Shown here piece by piece: positions 26,748-38,841 of a stretch of 64,000 bases of DNA. The notes beneath the pieces are model-generated. The model saw only the letters and a program-made list of their open reading frames with translations. It ran no database searches and was not told where the DNA came from. The translations under genes and the position numbers were made by a program. This DNA comes from Variovorax paradoxus B4. GTDB taxonomy: Bacteria; Pseudomonadota; Gammaproteobacteria; Burkholderiales; Burkholderiaceae_C. Where the stretch lies: the NCBI RefSeq assembly GCF_000463015.1, contig NC_022247.1, forward strand, positions 3,782,001 to 3,846,000. The letters run 5' to 3'. Numbering within the stretch: the first letter of the stretch is position 1; the number at the start of each line of letters is the position of its first letter.

Positions 26748-27052
26748 CCGTGCCTGTGCTTCATGAGGTAGCGCCAGGTAAACCCTGGAAAGGCCAGCAC
26801 GATGAAAAGCGCACCGGTCACCGCATAGAACTCCCAGCCCTGCGGGGCAATCTGCCCTGCCCGGCTTTCGAACAGCAAACCCACGCCGCCCGCGGCGAAA
26901 TACAGCGCCACCAGTTCGGCAAGCCGCACCGCCAGCGGCTTGGGGTGCGTGGCCAGGGGAACGACGCCAAACAGCCGGTCGTTGAAGAACGGCAGGTTGG
27001 CCGCCACCAGCGCCACCAGGAGAACGACCCAGACCGATGCGGTTTGCGACAC
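26744..27052 (-). CDS. DUF2818 membrane protein
   Basis: Protein of 102 residues with a GTG start at 27052 (SQTASVWVVLLVALVAANLP), 15 nt after the nuoN stop. Three hydrophobic stretches are visible: the N-terminal helix, LAELVALYFAAGGVGLLFES, and FYAVTGALFIVLAFPGF. DUF2818 occurs almost only directly after nuoN in Betaproteobacteria (from memory), so it is a candidate accessory or assembly protein of complex I, unproven. Its stop overlaps the NUDIX start by 4 nt. Confidence 0.88.
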   Translation of the reverse strand: MSQTASVWVVLLVALVAANLPFFNDRLFGVVPLATHPKPLAVRLAELVALYFAAGGVGLLFESRAGQIAPQGWEFYAVTGALFIVLAFPGFTWRYLMKHRHG

Positions 27053-27067
27053 CGTGGGCAGGCCGGG

Positions 27068-28555
27068 TCAGTTCGCCAGCGTGGCCACGATGGCCTTGGC
27101 GCACAGCGTCATGAGGCCGCCGGGAACGATGCCCAGCACGAGAATCAGCAGGCCGTTGATCGACAGCACGGTGCGCACGTCGCGCGGCGCCGACACGGTG
27201 CTGGCCGTGACCGGAGCGTCGAAGTACATGACCTTGACCACGCGCAGGTAGTAGAAGGCGCCGATCAGCGACGTGATCACCGCGAACACGGCCAGCCCGA
27301 TGTAGAGCGCCTGGCCCGAGGCGATCAGCGCCTGCAGGACCGCCAGCTTGGCGTAGAACCCGACCAGCGGCGGCAGGCCCGCGAGCGAGAACATGGCGAT
27401 GGCCATCACGCCGGCGTACAGCGGGCTGCGCTGGTTCAGGCCGGCCAGGTCCGTGATCTCTTCGCTTTCGAAACCCTCGCGCGCCAGCAGCAGGATGATG
27501 CCGAAGCTCGCCAGCGTGGTCAGCACATAAGTCACGATGTAGAACATCGAGGCGCTGTAGGCGAACTGTGCGTTGTAGGTGTTGCCGTTGACCACGCCCG
27601 CCACCAGGCCGAGCAGCATGAAGCCCATCTGCGCAATGGTCGAATAGGCCAGCATGCGCTTCAGGTTGGTCTGCGCGATGGCGGCCAGGTTGCCCACCAG
27701 CAGCGAGGCAATGGCCAGCAACGCCAGCATCTGCTGCCAGTCGATGGCCAGCGGCAGCAGCCCTTCCACCAGCAGGCGGATGATGATGGCAAAGGCGGCC
27801 AGCTCGGGCGCCGCGCCGATCAGCAGCGTGACTGCCGTCGGAGCGCCCTGGTACACGTCGGGCACCCACATGTGGAAAGGCGCCGCGCCTACCTTGAAGG
27901 CCAGGCCCGCAACGATGAACACGAGGCCGAACACCAGCACCTGGTGATTCACCTTGCCGCTGGCGATGATCTTGAAAACTTCGTTGACGTCGAGCGAACC
28001 GGTCGCGCCGTACAGCATCGACAGGCCGTAGAGCAGGAAGCCGCTGGCCATGGCGCCGAGCACGAAGTACTTCATGGCCGCTTCGCTGGCCACCGCATTG
28101 TCGCGGCGCAGCGCCACCAGCGCGTAGCTCGACAGCGTGAGCAGCTCGAGCCCCAGGTAGATCAGCAGGAAGTTGCTGCCCGAGATCATCACGAACATGC
28201 CCAGCAGCGCGAACATGCCGATGGTGAACATTTCGCCGCCGCGCAGCATGTCGCGGTCCGCCGCATAGGGCCGGCCGTAGACCAGCGTGACCATCAGGGC
28301 CACGGTGGCAAAGCACTTGAGCCAGTTGCCCATGGGATCGCTCACGACCATGCCGCCGAAGCCGTAGGCCGTCTTGCCCTCGTTGGCGGCAAGGCCGGTC
28401 AGCACGGCCACCACGGCCAGCGTGAGCAGCGTCAGGACGTAGGTGCGCGTGCGGCGGGCGTCGGTGGTCGACAGGTCGACCAGCGCAATGATGCAGGCCA
28501 TGACCAGCAGCACGATTTCGGGGTAGATCGCGACCCAGCTGAGTTTGTCAATCAT
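27068..28555 (-). CDS. nuoN: NADH-quinone oxidoreductase subunit N
   Basis: Antiporter-like membrane subunit of complex I, 495 residues, 14 predicted helices. The conserved charged core is in [40 protein letters not shown] and [19 protein letters not shown]; the lysines on broken helices form a proton path. It is one of three Mrp-like pump subunits here, after nuoL and nuoM, and starts 24 nt after nuoM's stop. Confidence 0.97.
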   Translation of the reverse strand: MIDKLSWVAIYPEIVLLVMACIIALVDLSTTDARRTRTYVLTLLTLAVVAVLTGLAANEGKTAYGFGGMVVSDPMGNWLKCFATVALMVTLVYGRPYAADRDMLRGGEMFTIGMFALLGMFVMISGSNFLLIYLGLELLTLSSYALVALRRDNAVASEAAMKYFVLGAMASGFLLYGLSMLYGATGSLDVNEVFKIIASGKVNHQVLVFGLVFIVAGLAFKVGAAPFHMWVPDVYQGAPTAVTLLIGAAPELAAFAIIIRLLVEGLLPLAIDWQQMLALLAIASLLVGNLAAIAQTNLKRMLAYSTIAQMGFMLLGLVAGVVNGNTYNAQFAYSASMFYIVTYVLTTLASFGIILLLAREGFESEEITDLAGLNQRSPLYAGVMAIAMFSLAGLPPLVGFYAKLAVLQALIASGQALYIGLAVFAVITSLIGAFYYLRVVKVMYFDAPVTASTVSAPRDVRTVLSINGLLILVLGIVPGGLMTLCAKAIVATLAN

Positions 28556-28579
28556 CTCGTTCTCTTCTTCAGCGTGGAA

Positions 28580-30055
28580 TCAGGGCAGTTTCGACGTTGC
28601 CACATGGCGCAGGAGCTCCGTCACGGAAACATCCATCACATCGGTGAACGGCTTCGGATAGATGCCCATCCACAGCACGGCAATGGCCAGCAGCGACAGC
28701 ATCAGGAACTCGCGGGCATTGATGTCGGAGAGTTCCTTGACGTGGTCGTTGCCGACCGGGCCCAGGTACACGCGCTTGTACATCCAGAGGGTGTAGGCGG
28801 CGCCGAAGATCAGCGCCGTGGCCGCCCCCAGGCCGATCCAGAAGTTGAACTTGACCGCACCCAGGATGACCATCCACTCGCCCACGAAACCGGCAGTGCC
28901 CGGCAGGCCGCAATTGGCCATAGCGAACAGCAGCGCGAACGCGGCGAACTTGGGCATGGTGTTGACCACGCCGCCGTAGTCGGCGATCTGGCGCGAATGC
29001 ACGCGGTCGTAGAGCACGCCGATGCCAAGGAACATGGCGCCCGACACGAATCCGTGGGCAATCATCTGCACGATGCCGCCGGACACGCCCAGCTCGTTGA
29101 AGATGAAGAAGCCGAGCGTCACGAAGCCCATGTGGGCGACCGACGAGTAAGCCACGAGCTTCTTCATGTCTTCCTGCACCAGCGCCACCAGGCCGACGTA
29201 GATCACCGCAATCAGCGACAGCGCGATCATGAGCCAGGCCCATTCGTGCGAGGCGTCGGGCGCGATCGGCATCGAGAAGCGCAGGAAGCCGTAGGCCCCG
29301 AGCTTCAGCATGATGGCCGCCAGCACGGCCGAACCGCCGGTCGGCGCCTCCACGTGCACGTCCGGCAGCCAGGTGTGGACCGGCCACATCGGCACCTTGA
29401 CGGCAAAGGCGGCAAAGAACGCGAAGAACAGGAAGGTCTGCGCCGTCGAGCCCAGCGGCAGCTTGTGCCAGCTCAGGATGTCGAAGCTGCCGCCCGACTT
29501 GTTGTACAGGTAGATCAGCGCCACCAGCATCAGCAGCGAGCCGAGCAGGGTGTAGATGAAGAACTTGAACGCCGCGTAGATCTTGTTCGGGCCGCCCCAG
29601 ATGCCGATGATGAGATACATCGGAATCAGCGTGGCTTCGAAGAACACGTAGAACAGGATGCCGTCGAGCGCGGCGAACACGCCGATCATGAAGCCCGAGA
29701 GAATCAGGAACGCGGCCATGTACTGGTTGACGCGCTCGGTGATCACTTCCCAGGCCGAGATCACGACCACCACGGTAGTGAACGAAGTCAACAGCACCAG
29801 CCAGAGCGACAGACCGTCAATGCCCAGGTGATAGTTGACATTGAAACGCGCGATCCAGCCGGCCTTCTCAACGAACTGCATCGCGGCGGTGCCGTTCTGG
29901 AAGCCCGTGTAAAGCGGTACGGTCACCAGGAAACTCACGATCGCGCCGACCAGCGCGACCCAGCGCACGCCCCTGGCATGCTCGTCACGGCCGAACGCCA
30001 GCAACGCGACACCGAATGCGATCGGCACCCAGATGGCAAGGCTCAACAAACCCAT
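28580..30055 (-). CDS. nuoM: NADH-quinone oxidoreductase subunit M
   Basis: Antiporter-like membrane subunit, 491 residues. YHLGIDGLSLWLVLLTSFTT, FFEATLIPMYLIIGIWG (with the conserved Glu) and KVPMWPVHTWLPDVHVEAPT are NuoM hallmarks; MKKLVAYSSVAHMGFVTLG is the second proton half-channel motif. It starts 24 nt after nuoL's stop and contributes one proton pathway to the membrane arm. Confidence 0.97.
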   Translation of the reverse strand: MGLLSLAIWVPIAFGVALLAFGRDEHARGVRWVALVGAIVSFLVTVPLYTGFQNGTAAMQFVEKAGWIARFNVNYHLGIDGLSLWLVLLTSFTTVVVVISAWEVITERVNQYMAAFLILSGFMIGVFAALDGILFYVFFEATLIPMYLIIGIWGGPNKIYAAFKFFIYTLLGSLLMLVALIYLYNKSGGSFDILSWHKLPLGSTAQTFLFFAFFAAFAVKVPMWPVHTWLPDVHVEAPTGGSAVLAAIMLKLGAYGFLRFSMPIAPDASHEWAWLMIALSLIAVIYVGLVALVQEDMKKLVAYSSVAHMGFVTLGFFIFNELGVSGGIVQMIAHGFVSGAMFLGIGVLYDRVHSRQIADYGGVVNTMPKFAAFALLFAMANCGLPGTAGFVGEWMVILGAVKFNFWIGLGAATALIFGAAYTLWMYKRVYLGPVGNDHVKELSDINAREFLMLSLLAIAVLWMGIYPKPFTDVMDVSVTELLRHVATSKLP

Positions 30056-30079
30056 TTTTGTTTTTCTCCAGCGCTTGGC

Positions 30080-32113
30080 TCAGCGCTTGAACCAGACGAA
30101 GTACGTCATCAGGATGAAGATGCCGAGCAGCATCGCGAAGGCGTAGTGATAGATGTAGCCCGACTGCAGCCAGCGCACCGCACCCGAGATGCGGCCCACG
30201 AGCTTCCACGAGCCGTTGACCACGGCGCCGTCGATCAGCGCCTGGTCGCCGCCCTTCCACAGGCCGGTGCCGAAGGCACGCGCACCGCGGGCAACGATGT
30301 TCTCGTTGATCCAGTCGAGGTAGTACTTGTTGTCGAGCAGGCGATAGACCGGGCCGAAGGCGCGCTTGATCGCAGCCGGCAGCGCCGGGTTCACCATGTA
30401 CATGTAGTACGACAGCACCACGCCCGCCAGCGCCAGCCAGAACGGCGCGGCGGTCAGGCCGTGCAGGGCCATGGCCATCGGGCCGTGGAAGGCCTCGGCC
30501 ATTTCCTTCATCGCGTGGTGCTTGCCGGCGTCGACGAAGATCGCGTCCTTGAAGAATTCGCCGTAGAGCATGGGATCGATGGTCAGGTAGCCGATCACGA
30601 CCGAGGGAATGGCCAGCAGCACCAGCGGCACCCAGACCACCCAAGGCGACTCGTGCGGCGTGGAGTGGTTGGCGTGATGGCCGTGGTCGGGCTCCTCGTC
30701 CGACGCATGGTGGTGCTTGTCGGGATTCAGGTCGTAGCGCTCCTTGCCGTGGAACACCAGGAAGTACATGCGGAACGAATAGAACGCCGTGACGAACACA
30801 CCGGCCAGCACCGCGTAGTAGGCGAACTGCGCGCCCCACAGGTGGCTTTCGTGCACCGCCTCGATGATGCTGTCCTTCGAGTAGAAGCCCGCGAAGAACG
30901 GCGTGCCGATCAGCGCGAGCGAACCCAGCAGCGAGGTGATCCAGGTGATCGGCATGTACTTGCGCACGCCGCCCATCCAGCGGATGTCCTGGTTGTGGTG
31001 CATGCCGATGATCACCGAACCCGCGCCAAGGAACAGCAGGGCCTTGAAGAACGCGTGCGTCATCAGGTGGAACACCGCGACCGAGTAGGCCGAGGCACCC
31101 AGCGCCACCGTCATGTAGCCGAGCTGCGAGAGCGTCGAGTACGCAACCACGCGCTTGATGTCGTTCTGGATGATGCCCAGGAAGCCCATGAACAGCGCCG
31201 TGATGGCACCGATCACCAGCACGAAGCTCAGGGCCGTGTCGCTGAGCTCGAACAGCGGCGACATGCGCGCCACCATGAAGATGCCGGCCGTGACCATGGT
31301 CGCGGCATGGATCAGCGCGGAGATGGGCGTCGGGCCTTCCATCGAGTCGGGCAGCCACACGTGCAGCGGGAACTGCGCGCTCTTGCCCATGGCACCGATG
31401 AACAGGCAGATGCAGATCACGGTCACCAGCATCCACTCGGTGCCGGGGAAGGTGATGCCGGCCAGCGTGTTGGCCTTGGCGAAGGCTTCGCCGTAGTTCA
31501 GCGTGCCGGCGTAGGCGGCGATCAGGCCGATGCCGAGGATGAAGCCGAAGTCGCCCACGCGGTTGACGATGAAGGCCTTCATGTTCGCGAAGATGGCGGT
31601 CGGCTTGTTGAACCAGAAGCCGATCAGCAGGTACGACACCAGGCCCACCGCTTCCCAGCCGAAGAACAGCTGGAGCATGTTGTTGCTCATGACGAGCATC
31701 AGCATCGAGAAGGTGAACAGCGATATGTACGCGAAGAAGCGGTTGTAGCCCTCGTCTTCTTCCATGTAGCCGATGGTGTAGATGTGCACCATCAGCGAGA
31801 CGAAGCTCACCACGCACATCATCATGGCCGTGAGGCCGTCGACCAGGAAGCCGACTTCCATCTTCAGGCCGCCCACCACCATCCATTCGTAGAGGGTGGC
31901 GTTGAAGCGGGCGCCGTCGGCCACCACGCTCTTGAGCGTCATTGCCGAGATGACGAAGGCGACGAACACACCGAGGATGGTCAGCGAATGCGTGACCTTG
32001 CGGCCGATGTGGTTGCCGCCGAACTTGGTGCCGAACAGGCCGGCGACGACAGCGCCGACCAGGGGCGCCAGCGGTACGGCCAGCAGGGTGGATGCGGAAA
32101 GGGTTGCGCTCAT
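30080..32113 (-). CDS. nuoL: NADH-quinone oxidoreductase subunit L
   Basis: The distal and largest pump subunit, 677 residues. WEAVGLVSYLLIGFW, KSAQFPLHVWLPDSMEGPTP and DIKRVVAYSTLSQLGYMTVA are the antiporter core. A His-rich cytoplasmic or loop insertion (about residues 465-490, KHHHASDEEPDHGHHANHS) follows the core, then the lateral helix and last membrane helix at the C-terminus. The His-rich loop is longer than in E. coli and could bind metal (speculative). The start ATG is 7 nt after nuoK. Confidence 0.97.
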   Translation of the reverse strand: MSATLSASTLLAVPLAPLVGAVVAGLFGTKFGGNHIGRKVTHSLTILGVFVAFVISAMTLKSVVADGARFNATLYEWMVVGGLKMEVGFLVDGLTAMMMCVVSFVSLMVHIYTIGYMEEDEGYNRFFAYISLFTFSMLMLVMSNNMLQLFFGWEAVGLVSYLLIGFWFNKPTAIFANMKAFIVNRVGDFGFILGIGLIAAYAGTLNYGEAFAKANTLAGITFPGTEWMLVTVICICLFIGAMGKSAQFPLHVWLPDSMEGPTPISALIHAATMVTAGIFMVARMSPLFELSDTALSFVLVIGAITALFMGFLGIIQNDIKRVVAYSTLSQLGYMTVALGASAYSVAVFHLMTHAFFKALLFLGAGSVIIGMHHNQDIRWMGGVRKYMPITWITSLLGSLALIGTPFFAGFYSKDSIIEAVHESHLWGAQFAYYAVLAGVFVTAFYSFRMYFLVFHGKERYDLNPDKHHHASDEEPDHGHHANHSTPHESPWVVWVPLVLLAIPSVVIGYLTIDPMLYGEFFKDAIFVDAGKHHAMKEMAEAFHGPMAMALHGLTAAPFWLALAGVVLSYYMYMVNPALPAAIKRAFGPVYRLLDNKYYLDWINENIVARGARAFGTGLWKGGDQALIDGAVVNGSWKLVGRISGAVRWLQSGYIYHYAFAMLLGIFILMTYFVWFKR

Positions 32114-32120
32114 GTTGCTT

Positions 32121-32429
32121 TCAACCCTTGAGCGAGTTGAGTTCGTCCACGTTGATGTTCGACTTGTTGCGGAACAGCAGGACCAGCAGCGCGAGGCCGA
32201 TGGCCGACTCGGCCGCAGCCACCGTCAGGATGAAGAACACGAAGATCTGGCCGTGCATGTCGCCCAGGTAGTACGAGAACGCCACGAAATTCATGTTCAC
32301 CGCGAGCAGCATCAACTCGATGGCCATCAGCAGCACGATGAGGTTCTTGCGGTTCAGGAAAATGCCGATCACCGAGAGCGCAAAGAGCATGGCGCCGAGT
32401 GATAGAAAGTGTCCGAGCGTGAGCGTCAT
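32121..32429 (-). CDS. nuoK: NADH-quinone oxidoreductase subunit K
   Basis: Small subunit of 102 residues with three helices. The conserved glutamates needed for proton transfer are in [20 protein letters not shown] and [20 protein letters not shown]. The start ATG 32429 overlaps the nuoJ stop (ATGA), so the two are co-translated; nuoK joins NuoJ and NuoA in the narrow part of the membrane arm. Confidence 0.97.
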   Translation of the reverse strand: MTLTLGHFLSLGAMLFALSVIGIFLNRKNLIVLLMAIELMLLAVNMNFVAFSYYLGDMHGQIFVFFILTVAAAESAIGLALLVLLFRNKSNINVDELNSLKG

Positions 32430-33085
32430 GCCTTGTTTTCCTTTGCCGCCGCTGCGTCTGCGGGTGCTTCCACCACGGGCTCGGCGGCGCGCGTGACCGG
32501 CATCTGCACGATGCGCACGCGGTCTCGCGCCTTCACGCGCACCTGGTCGGACGGGTTGACGTACTTGCTGTCCTTGCGGGTGCGCAGCGTCAGCGCAATG
32601 GCGGCCACGATGGCCACGAGCAGGATGACGGCCGCGATTTCGAGCGGATACAGGTACTCGGAATACAGCAGCTTGCCGAGCTCGAGCGTGTTCGAGCTGT
32701 TGGCTGCCATGGCGGCCGCGGCGCGCGGTGCCTCCGCCAGGCGGAAGCCGCCCATCAGCACGGCAGCCATTTCGAGCGCAATGAGCGCCCCCACGCCAGC
32801 TGCCAGCGGGAAGTGCTTCCAGAAGCCCTGCCGCAGGCCGTCGACGTTGATGTCCAGCATCATCACGACGAACAGGAACAGCACCATCACCGCCCCGACG
32901 TAGACGAGCACGAGCGCGATCGCCAGGAATTCGGCGCGCAGCAAAAGCCAGATCGCCGAAGCCTGGAAGAAGGCCAGCACCAGGTACAGCGCGGCGTACA
33001 CGGGATTGCGGGCGGTGATGACGCGGAAGGCTGCGAACAGCAGCACCGCGGCAAAGAGATAGAACAGACCGGTCTTGACGTCCAT
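32426..33085 (-). CDS. nuoJ: NADH-quinone oxidoreductase subunit J
   Basis: Subunit of 219 residues from ATG 33085. Five helices are visible, with the core [20 protein letters not shown] in helix 3, the hinge thought to respond to quinone reduction. The Ala/Lys-rich C-terminal tail (about residues 190-219) is longer than in E. coli. There is a 38-nt gap from nuoI, the longest inside the operon. Confidence 0.96.
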   Translation of the reverse strand: MDVKTGLFYLFAAVLLFAAFRVITARNPVYAALYLVLAFFQASAIWLLLRAEFLAIALVLVYVGAVMVLFLFVVMMLDINVDGLRQGFWKHFPLAAGVGALIALEMAAVLMGGFRLAEAPRAAAAMAANSSNTLELGKLLYSEYLYPLEIAAVILLVAIVAAIALTLRTRKDSKYVNPSDQVRVKARDRVRIVQMPVTRAAEPVVEAPADAAAAKENKA

Positions 33086-33123
33086 TGGAATTCGAATTGG
33101 TACGGGGTTCGGACTGAGCGTGA

Positions 33124-33669
33124 TCAGCGGTACTTGGCGTCGGCCGCCTTGTTCGCTGCAATTTCTTTTTCGTAGCGATCGCCCACGGCCAGGAGCATGT
33201 CCTTGGTGAAGTACAGGTCGCCGCGCTTTTCGCCGTGGTATTCGAAGATGTGGGTCTCGACGATCGAATCGACCGGGCAGCTCTCTTCGCAGAAGCCGCA
33301 GAAGATGCACTTGGTCAAGTCGATGTCGTAGCGCGTGGTGCGGCGCGAGCCGTCGTCGCGCACATCGGATTCGATGGTGATGGCCAGCGCCGGGCACACG
33401 GCTTCGCAGAGCTTGCAGGCAATGCAGCGCTCTTCACCGTTCTCATAGCGGCGCAGCGCGTGCAGGCCGCGAAAGCGCGGCGACAGCGGCGTCTTCTCTT
33501 CGGGAAACTGCACCGTGATCTTGCGGGCGAAGGCGTACTTGCCGGTGATGGCCAGGCCCTTGAACAACTCGAACAGCATGAAGCTGCCCAGGAAGTCCTT
33601 GAGCGAGAACGGCGCGGACGCGAGCTTGGAAGGGCGCGCGAGCGCGCCGGCGGTATGCGCAGCAGTCAT
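33124..33669 (-). CDS. nuoI: NADH-quinone oxidoreductase subunit I
   Basis: Electron-transfer subunit of 181 residues from ATG 33669. Two complete ferredoxin motifs, [12 protein letters not shown] and [12 protein letters not shown], bind clusters N6a and N6b, which carry electrons from NuoG to NuoB. An N-terminal amphipathic segment ([20 protein letters not shown]) sits on the membrane arm. The gene starts 17 nt after nuoH. Confidence 0.97.
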   Translation of the reverse strand: MTAAHTAGALARPSKLASAPFSLKDFLGSFMLFELFKGLAITGKYAFARKITVQFPEEKTPLSPRFRGLHALRRYENGEERCIACKLCEAVCPALAITIESDVRDDGSRRTTRYDIDLTKCIFCGFCEESCPVDSIVETHIFEYHGEKRGDLYFTKDMLLAVGDRYEKEIAANKAADAKYR

Positions 33670-33686
33670 GATGTTGGCGCTTCCAG

Positions 33687-34763
33687 TTATTTCCAGATGT
33701 TGAACGGGGTCTGCATCCAGGCACCGACCACGACCAGCCACACGAGCGTGACCGGAATGAAGATCTTCCAGCCGAGCCGCATGATCTGGTCATAGCGGAA
33801 GCGCGGGAAGGTGGATCGGACCCACAGGAACATGGTGACCACGCAGAAGGTCTTGGCGCCGAGCCAGATCCAGCCCGGAATGAAGCTCAGGAACTCGAAC
33901 GGCGGCAGCCATCCGCCGAGGAACAGCACGGTGCACAGGATCGAGACCAGCCACATGTTGGCGTACTCGGCCAGGAAGAACATCGCGAAGCTCATGCCCG
34001 AGTACTCGATCATGTGGCCCGCAACGATTTCGGACTCGCCTTCGACCACGTCGAAGGGGTGGCGGTTGGTTTCAGCCAGGCCCGAGATGAAGTAGACGAC
34101 GAAGATCGGCAGCAGCGACAGCCAGTTCCAGGACAGGAACCCGATGCCCATCGATGCGAAGGTGCCCTTGCCCTGCCCTGTCACGATGTCGGTCATGTTC
34201 AGGCTGGCCGAGACCATCAGCACCACGACGAAGCAGAAGCCCATCGCGATCTCGTAGCTCACCATCTGCGCCGAGGCGCGCAGTGCGCCCAGGAAGGCGT
34301 ATTTCGAATTGGAAGCCCAGCCCGCGATGATCACGCCATAGACCTCGAGCGAGGTGATGGCCATCACGAACAGCAGGCCGGCGTTGATGTTGGCCAGCGC
34401 CACGTCGGGCCCGAAGGGAATCACGACCCATGCGACGAGCGCCGGCATGATGGTCATGATCGGGCCGAGCAGGAACAGGCCCTTGTTGGCGACCGTCGGA
34501 AGAATGATTTCCTTGGTCATCAGCTTGAGCGCGTCTGCAATGGGCTGCAGCAGGCCCAGCGGGCCGATGCGGTTCGGGCCGATGCGGATCTGCGTGAAGC
34601 CGATGGCCTTGCGCTCCCACAGCGTGAGGTAGGCCACGGCTCCCATCAGCGGAAGCACGACCACGATGATCTTGATCAGCGTCCAGATCACCGGCCAAGC
34701 GATGGCCGTCCACCAGCCCGCGTGGACCAGTCCCTGGCCAAACGAATGCACTGCGTCGATCAT
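33687..34763 (-). CDS. nuoH: NADH-quinone oxidoreductase subunit H
   Basis: Heel subunit of 358 residues with eight or nine helices that forms the quinone channel with NuoB and Nuo[40 protein letters not shown] and [20 protein letters not shown] are its signatures, the second holding the acidic loop near the quinone site. The start ATG overlaps nuoG's stop by 4 nt. Confidence 0.97.
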   Translation of the reverse strand: MIDAVHSFGQGLVHAGWWTAIAWPVIWTLIKIIVVVLPLMGAVAYLTLWERKAIGFTQIRIGPNRIGPLGLLQPIADALKLMTKEIILPTVANKGLFLLGPIMTIMPALVAWVVIPFGPDVALANINAGLLFVMAITSLEVYGVIIAGWASNSKYAFLGALRASAQMVSYEIAMGFCFVVVLMVSASLNMTDIVTGQGKGTFASMGIGFLSWNWLSLLPIFVVYFISGLAETNRHPFDVVEGESEIVAGHMIEYSGMSFAMFFLAEYANMWLVSILCTVLFLGGWLPPFEFLSFIPGWIWLGAKTFCVVTMFLWVRSTFPRFRYDQIMRLGWKIFIPVTLVWLVVVGAWMQTPFNIWK

Positions 34764-36922
34764 GCCAATGCCTCCTCGGCACGGGCCGGAGCAGCCGATG
34801 CGTTGCGTGCATCGGCGGTGAGTTGCAGCGACGGTGCGCGGCGCACGATCGAGTCGAGTTGATAGACGCTCGCGACCACAGGCGCGGCCACGGCGCCGCT
34901 GGAAGCAACGGCATTGGCGGCGGTGGCGTTGTTCAGCGCATGGGCCGGCACGCTGCCGTTGTCGCCGATGGTGCGCAGCACGTCAGCGGTCGATTCGAAT
35001 GCAAAGCCCGGCAGGCCGAGCAGGTTGGCCAGCACGCGCAACACCTTCCAGGCCGGACGCGCCTCGCCTTGCGGCTTCACGACGGCATGGAAACCTTGCA
35101 CGCGGCCTTCGGCATTGACGAAGGTGCCCGGCGTTTCGGTGAATGGCGCGATGGGCAGCAGCACGTCGCTGAACTCGAGGTTGGCCTTGAAGGGGCTCAG
35201 CGTGACGACCATCTGCGCATTGCCGATGACGTCGGCGGCTGCGGCGCCCGCGGCCGAGTCGAACACCGGCTCGGTATTGAGCAGCAGCACGGCCTTGAGG
35301 CCCGAGCCCGCGGCCAGCATGCGGCCGGCATCGAGGCCGCCGTTCTTCGGGAACGCGCCGACGAGCTGCGCGCCCACGGTGTTGGCGGCTTCGGTCAGGT
35401 AGCCGACGGTGGCGCCGGTCTGTGCGCCGATCCAGTTTGCAAGGGCCAGCAGGCAGCTGGCTTGCGCGTGATGGGCGGCGGCATTGCCAAGCAGGATGGC
35501 CTTGCGCTCCCCGTTCAGCAGCGAGGTTGCGATGGCTAGCGCGGCGGCGTCGGGCTCGTTCTGCGGTGCCAGCGGCGCGGTCGCGCCGTTGGTCTTACCG
35601 ATGGCGGCAGCGACGGCAGCGAGTGCCTCGACCCACTGGTCGGCTTCGACGATGGTCGATTGCGCCACGGTGATGGCCCACGCGTCGCGGTCGGCCATCA
35701 GGCCGGCCGAGGTGATCACCGACAGCGCGGCGCCCTTGCGCACGGCCTGGCGGATGCGCTGCGCGAACAGCGGGTGGTCCTTGCGCAGGTTCGAACCGAC
35801 GACCAGCGCACGCTGCAACTGCGTGAGCGATGCGATCGAGGTGCCGAGCCAGCGCACGCCTTCGAACGCCGTGAATTCGGCGTTGCGCAGGCGGTAGTCG
35901 ATGTTGTCGCTGCCGAGTTCACGCGTGAGCATGGCGGCCAGCTGCAGCTCTTCGAGCGTGCTGTGCGGGCTCACCAGCGTGCCGATGCTTTGCGCACCGT
36001 GGTCGGCCTTGATCTGCTTCAGGCCGTTGGCCACGTATTCGAGCGCGGTCTGCCAGTCGACCTGATGCCATTGGCCGCCCTGCTTGAGCATGGGCTGCGT
36101 GAGGCGCTCGGGGCCGTTGAGGGCTTCGTACGAGAAGCGGTCGCGGTCGGCGATCCAGCACTCGTTGACTTCTTCGTTCTCGAGCGGCACCACGCGCATC
36201 ACGCGGTTGTTCTTGACCTGGACGATCAGGTTGGAACCGGTGGAGTCGTGCGGGCTCACCGACTTGCGGCGCGACAGCTCCCAGGTGCGGGCGCTGTAGC
36301 GGAACGGCTTGCTCGTGAGCGCGCCGACCGGGCAGATGTCGATCATGTTGCCCGACAGTTCGGAATCGACCGAATCGCCGAGGAAGGTTTCGATTTCGGA
36401 GTGCTCGCCGCGCTGGGTCATGCCGAGCTCCATCACGCCGGCCACTTCCTGGCCGAAGCGGACGCAGCGCGTGCAATGGATGCAGCGGCTCATTTCTTCC
36501 ATGCTGATCAGCGGACCGACGTCCTTGTGGAAGACGACGCGCTTTTCTTCTTCGTAGCGCGAAGAAGAACCGCCGTAGCCCACGGCCAGGTCCTGCAGCT
36601 GGCACTCGCCGCCCTGGTCGCAGATCGGGCAGTCCAGCGGGTGGTTGATCAGCAGGAACTCCATGACGGACTGCTGGGCCTTGATGGCCTTTTCGCTCTT
36701 GGTGCGAACGATCATGCCCTGCGTGACGGGCGTGGCGCAGGCCGGCATCGGCTTGGGCGCCTTTTCCACGTCGACCAGGCACATGCGGCAGTTGGCCGCG
36801 ATGCTGAGCTTCTTGTGATAGCAGAAGTGCGGGATGTAGGTGCCCGCCTTGTCGGCCGCATGCATCACCATGCTGCCTTCGGTCACTTCGACCTTCTTGC
36901 CGTCGAGTTCGATTTCGATCAT
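34760..36922 (-). CDS. nuoG: NADH-quinone oxidoreductase subunit G
   Basis: Peripheral-arm iron-sulfur subunit of 720 residues from ATG 36922. An N-terminal [2Fe-2S] domain ([19 protein letters not shown], then [12 protein letters not shown]) is followed by the His-ligated cluster segment ([16 protein letters not shown]) and a further 4Fe-4S cluster ([15 protein letters not shown]). A molybdopterin-oxidoreductase-like domain without cofactor role makes up the rest, as in all NuoG. Its Ala-rich C-terminus ends inside the nuoH start. Confidence 0.96.
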   Translation of the reverse strand: MIEIELDGKKVEVTEGSMVMHAADKAGTYIPHFCYHKKLSIAANCRMCLVDVEKAPKPMPACATPVTQGMIVRTKSEKAIKAQQSVMEFLLINHPLDCPICDQGGECQLQDLAVGYGGSSSRYEEEKRVVFHKDVGPLISMEEMSRCIHCTRCVRFGQEVAGVMELGMTQRGEHSEIETFLGDSVDSELSGNMIDICPVGALTSKPFRYSARTWELSRRKSVSPHDSTGSNLIVQVKNNRVMRVVPLENEEVNECWIADRDRFSYEALNGPERLTQPMLKQGGQWHQVDWQTALEYVANGLKQIKADHGAQSIGTLVSPHSTLEELQLAAMLTRELGSDNIDYRLRNAEFTAFEGVRWLGTSIASLTQLQRALVVGSNLRKDHPLFAQRIRQAVRKGAALSVITSAGLMADRDAWAITVAQSTIVEADQWVEALAAVAAAIGKTNGATAPLAPQNEPDAAALAIATSLLNGERKAILLGNAAAHHAQASCLLALANWIGAQTGATVGYLTEAANTVGAQLVGAFPKNGGLDAGRMLAAGSGLKAVLLLNTEPVFDSAAGAAAADVIGNAQMVVTLSPFKANLEFSDVLLPIAPFTETPGTFVNAEGRVQGFHAVVKPQGEARPAWKVLRVLANLLGLPGFAFESTADVLRTIGDNGSVPAHALNNATAANAVASSGAVAAPVVASVYQLDSIVRRAPSLQLTADARNASAAPARAEEALA

Positions 36923-36942
36923 GAGTATGTTTCTTCTCGCGC

Positions 36943-38282
<1,340 letters not shown>

Positions 38283-38283
<1 letters not shown>

Positions 38284-38831
38284 CAGGCAGCCTCCCCTTT
38301 GGCGGAGCCGCGCAGCCCGTCGATGAGCTGGTCGAGCTTCTCGTTGCTCATGAAGCTGCACATCGTGCGGTCGTTGACCAGCATCACGGGCGAATCGGCG
38401 CAGGCGCCCAGGCATTCGCTCTGCTGCAGCGTGAACATGCCGTCGGCCGTGGTCTCGCCCATCTTGATGCCGAGCTTCTTCTCTAGGTGAACCAGCGCAG
38501 TGACGCCGTCGCGCAGCTGGCACGGCAGGTTGGTGCACACGTTGAGCTTGAACTTGCCCACCGGGTGCTGGTTGTACATGTTGTAGAAGGTCGTGACCTC
38601 ATGCACGGCGATCGGCGCCATGCCAAGGTACTCGGCGATCTCGCGCTCGCGCTGCATGCTGATGAAGCCTTCGTCCTGCTGGACGATGGCCAGGCAGGCC
38701 ATCACGGCCGACTGCTTGCCCGCTTCGGGGTATTTGGCGACTTCGCGCGCAAAGCGCTCGAGAATCGCAGGCTTCAGAGGAGCAGAAGGCGCCGAGGGCG
38801 CCGTGTCATGGTGGGTCGAGGAAGTCGTCAT
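38283..38831 (-). CDS. nuoE: NADH-quinone oxidoreductase subunit E
   Basis: Subunit of 182 residues carrying the off-path [2Fe-2S] cluster N1a. The four cysteines are in [12 protein letters not shown] (two) and [10 protein letters not shown] (two). A thioredoxin-like fold is preceded by a helical domain ([20 protein letters not shown]). The first 15 residues are Ser/Thr-rich and poorly conserved. Confidence 0.97.
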
Positions 38832-38841
38832 TCGCTCTTTC

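Noticed and set aside
26750..32131. 1793-codon plus-strand open frame across nuoN-nuoL
   Set aside because: It is antisense to five well-conserved complex I and adjacent genes, is rich in His, Gln, Arg and Asp as expected from reversed GC-rich codons, and shows no domain. It is a composition artefact.
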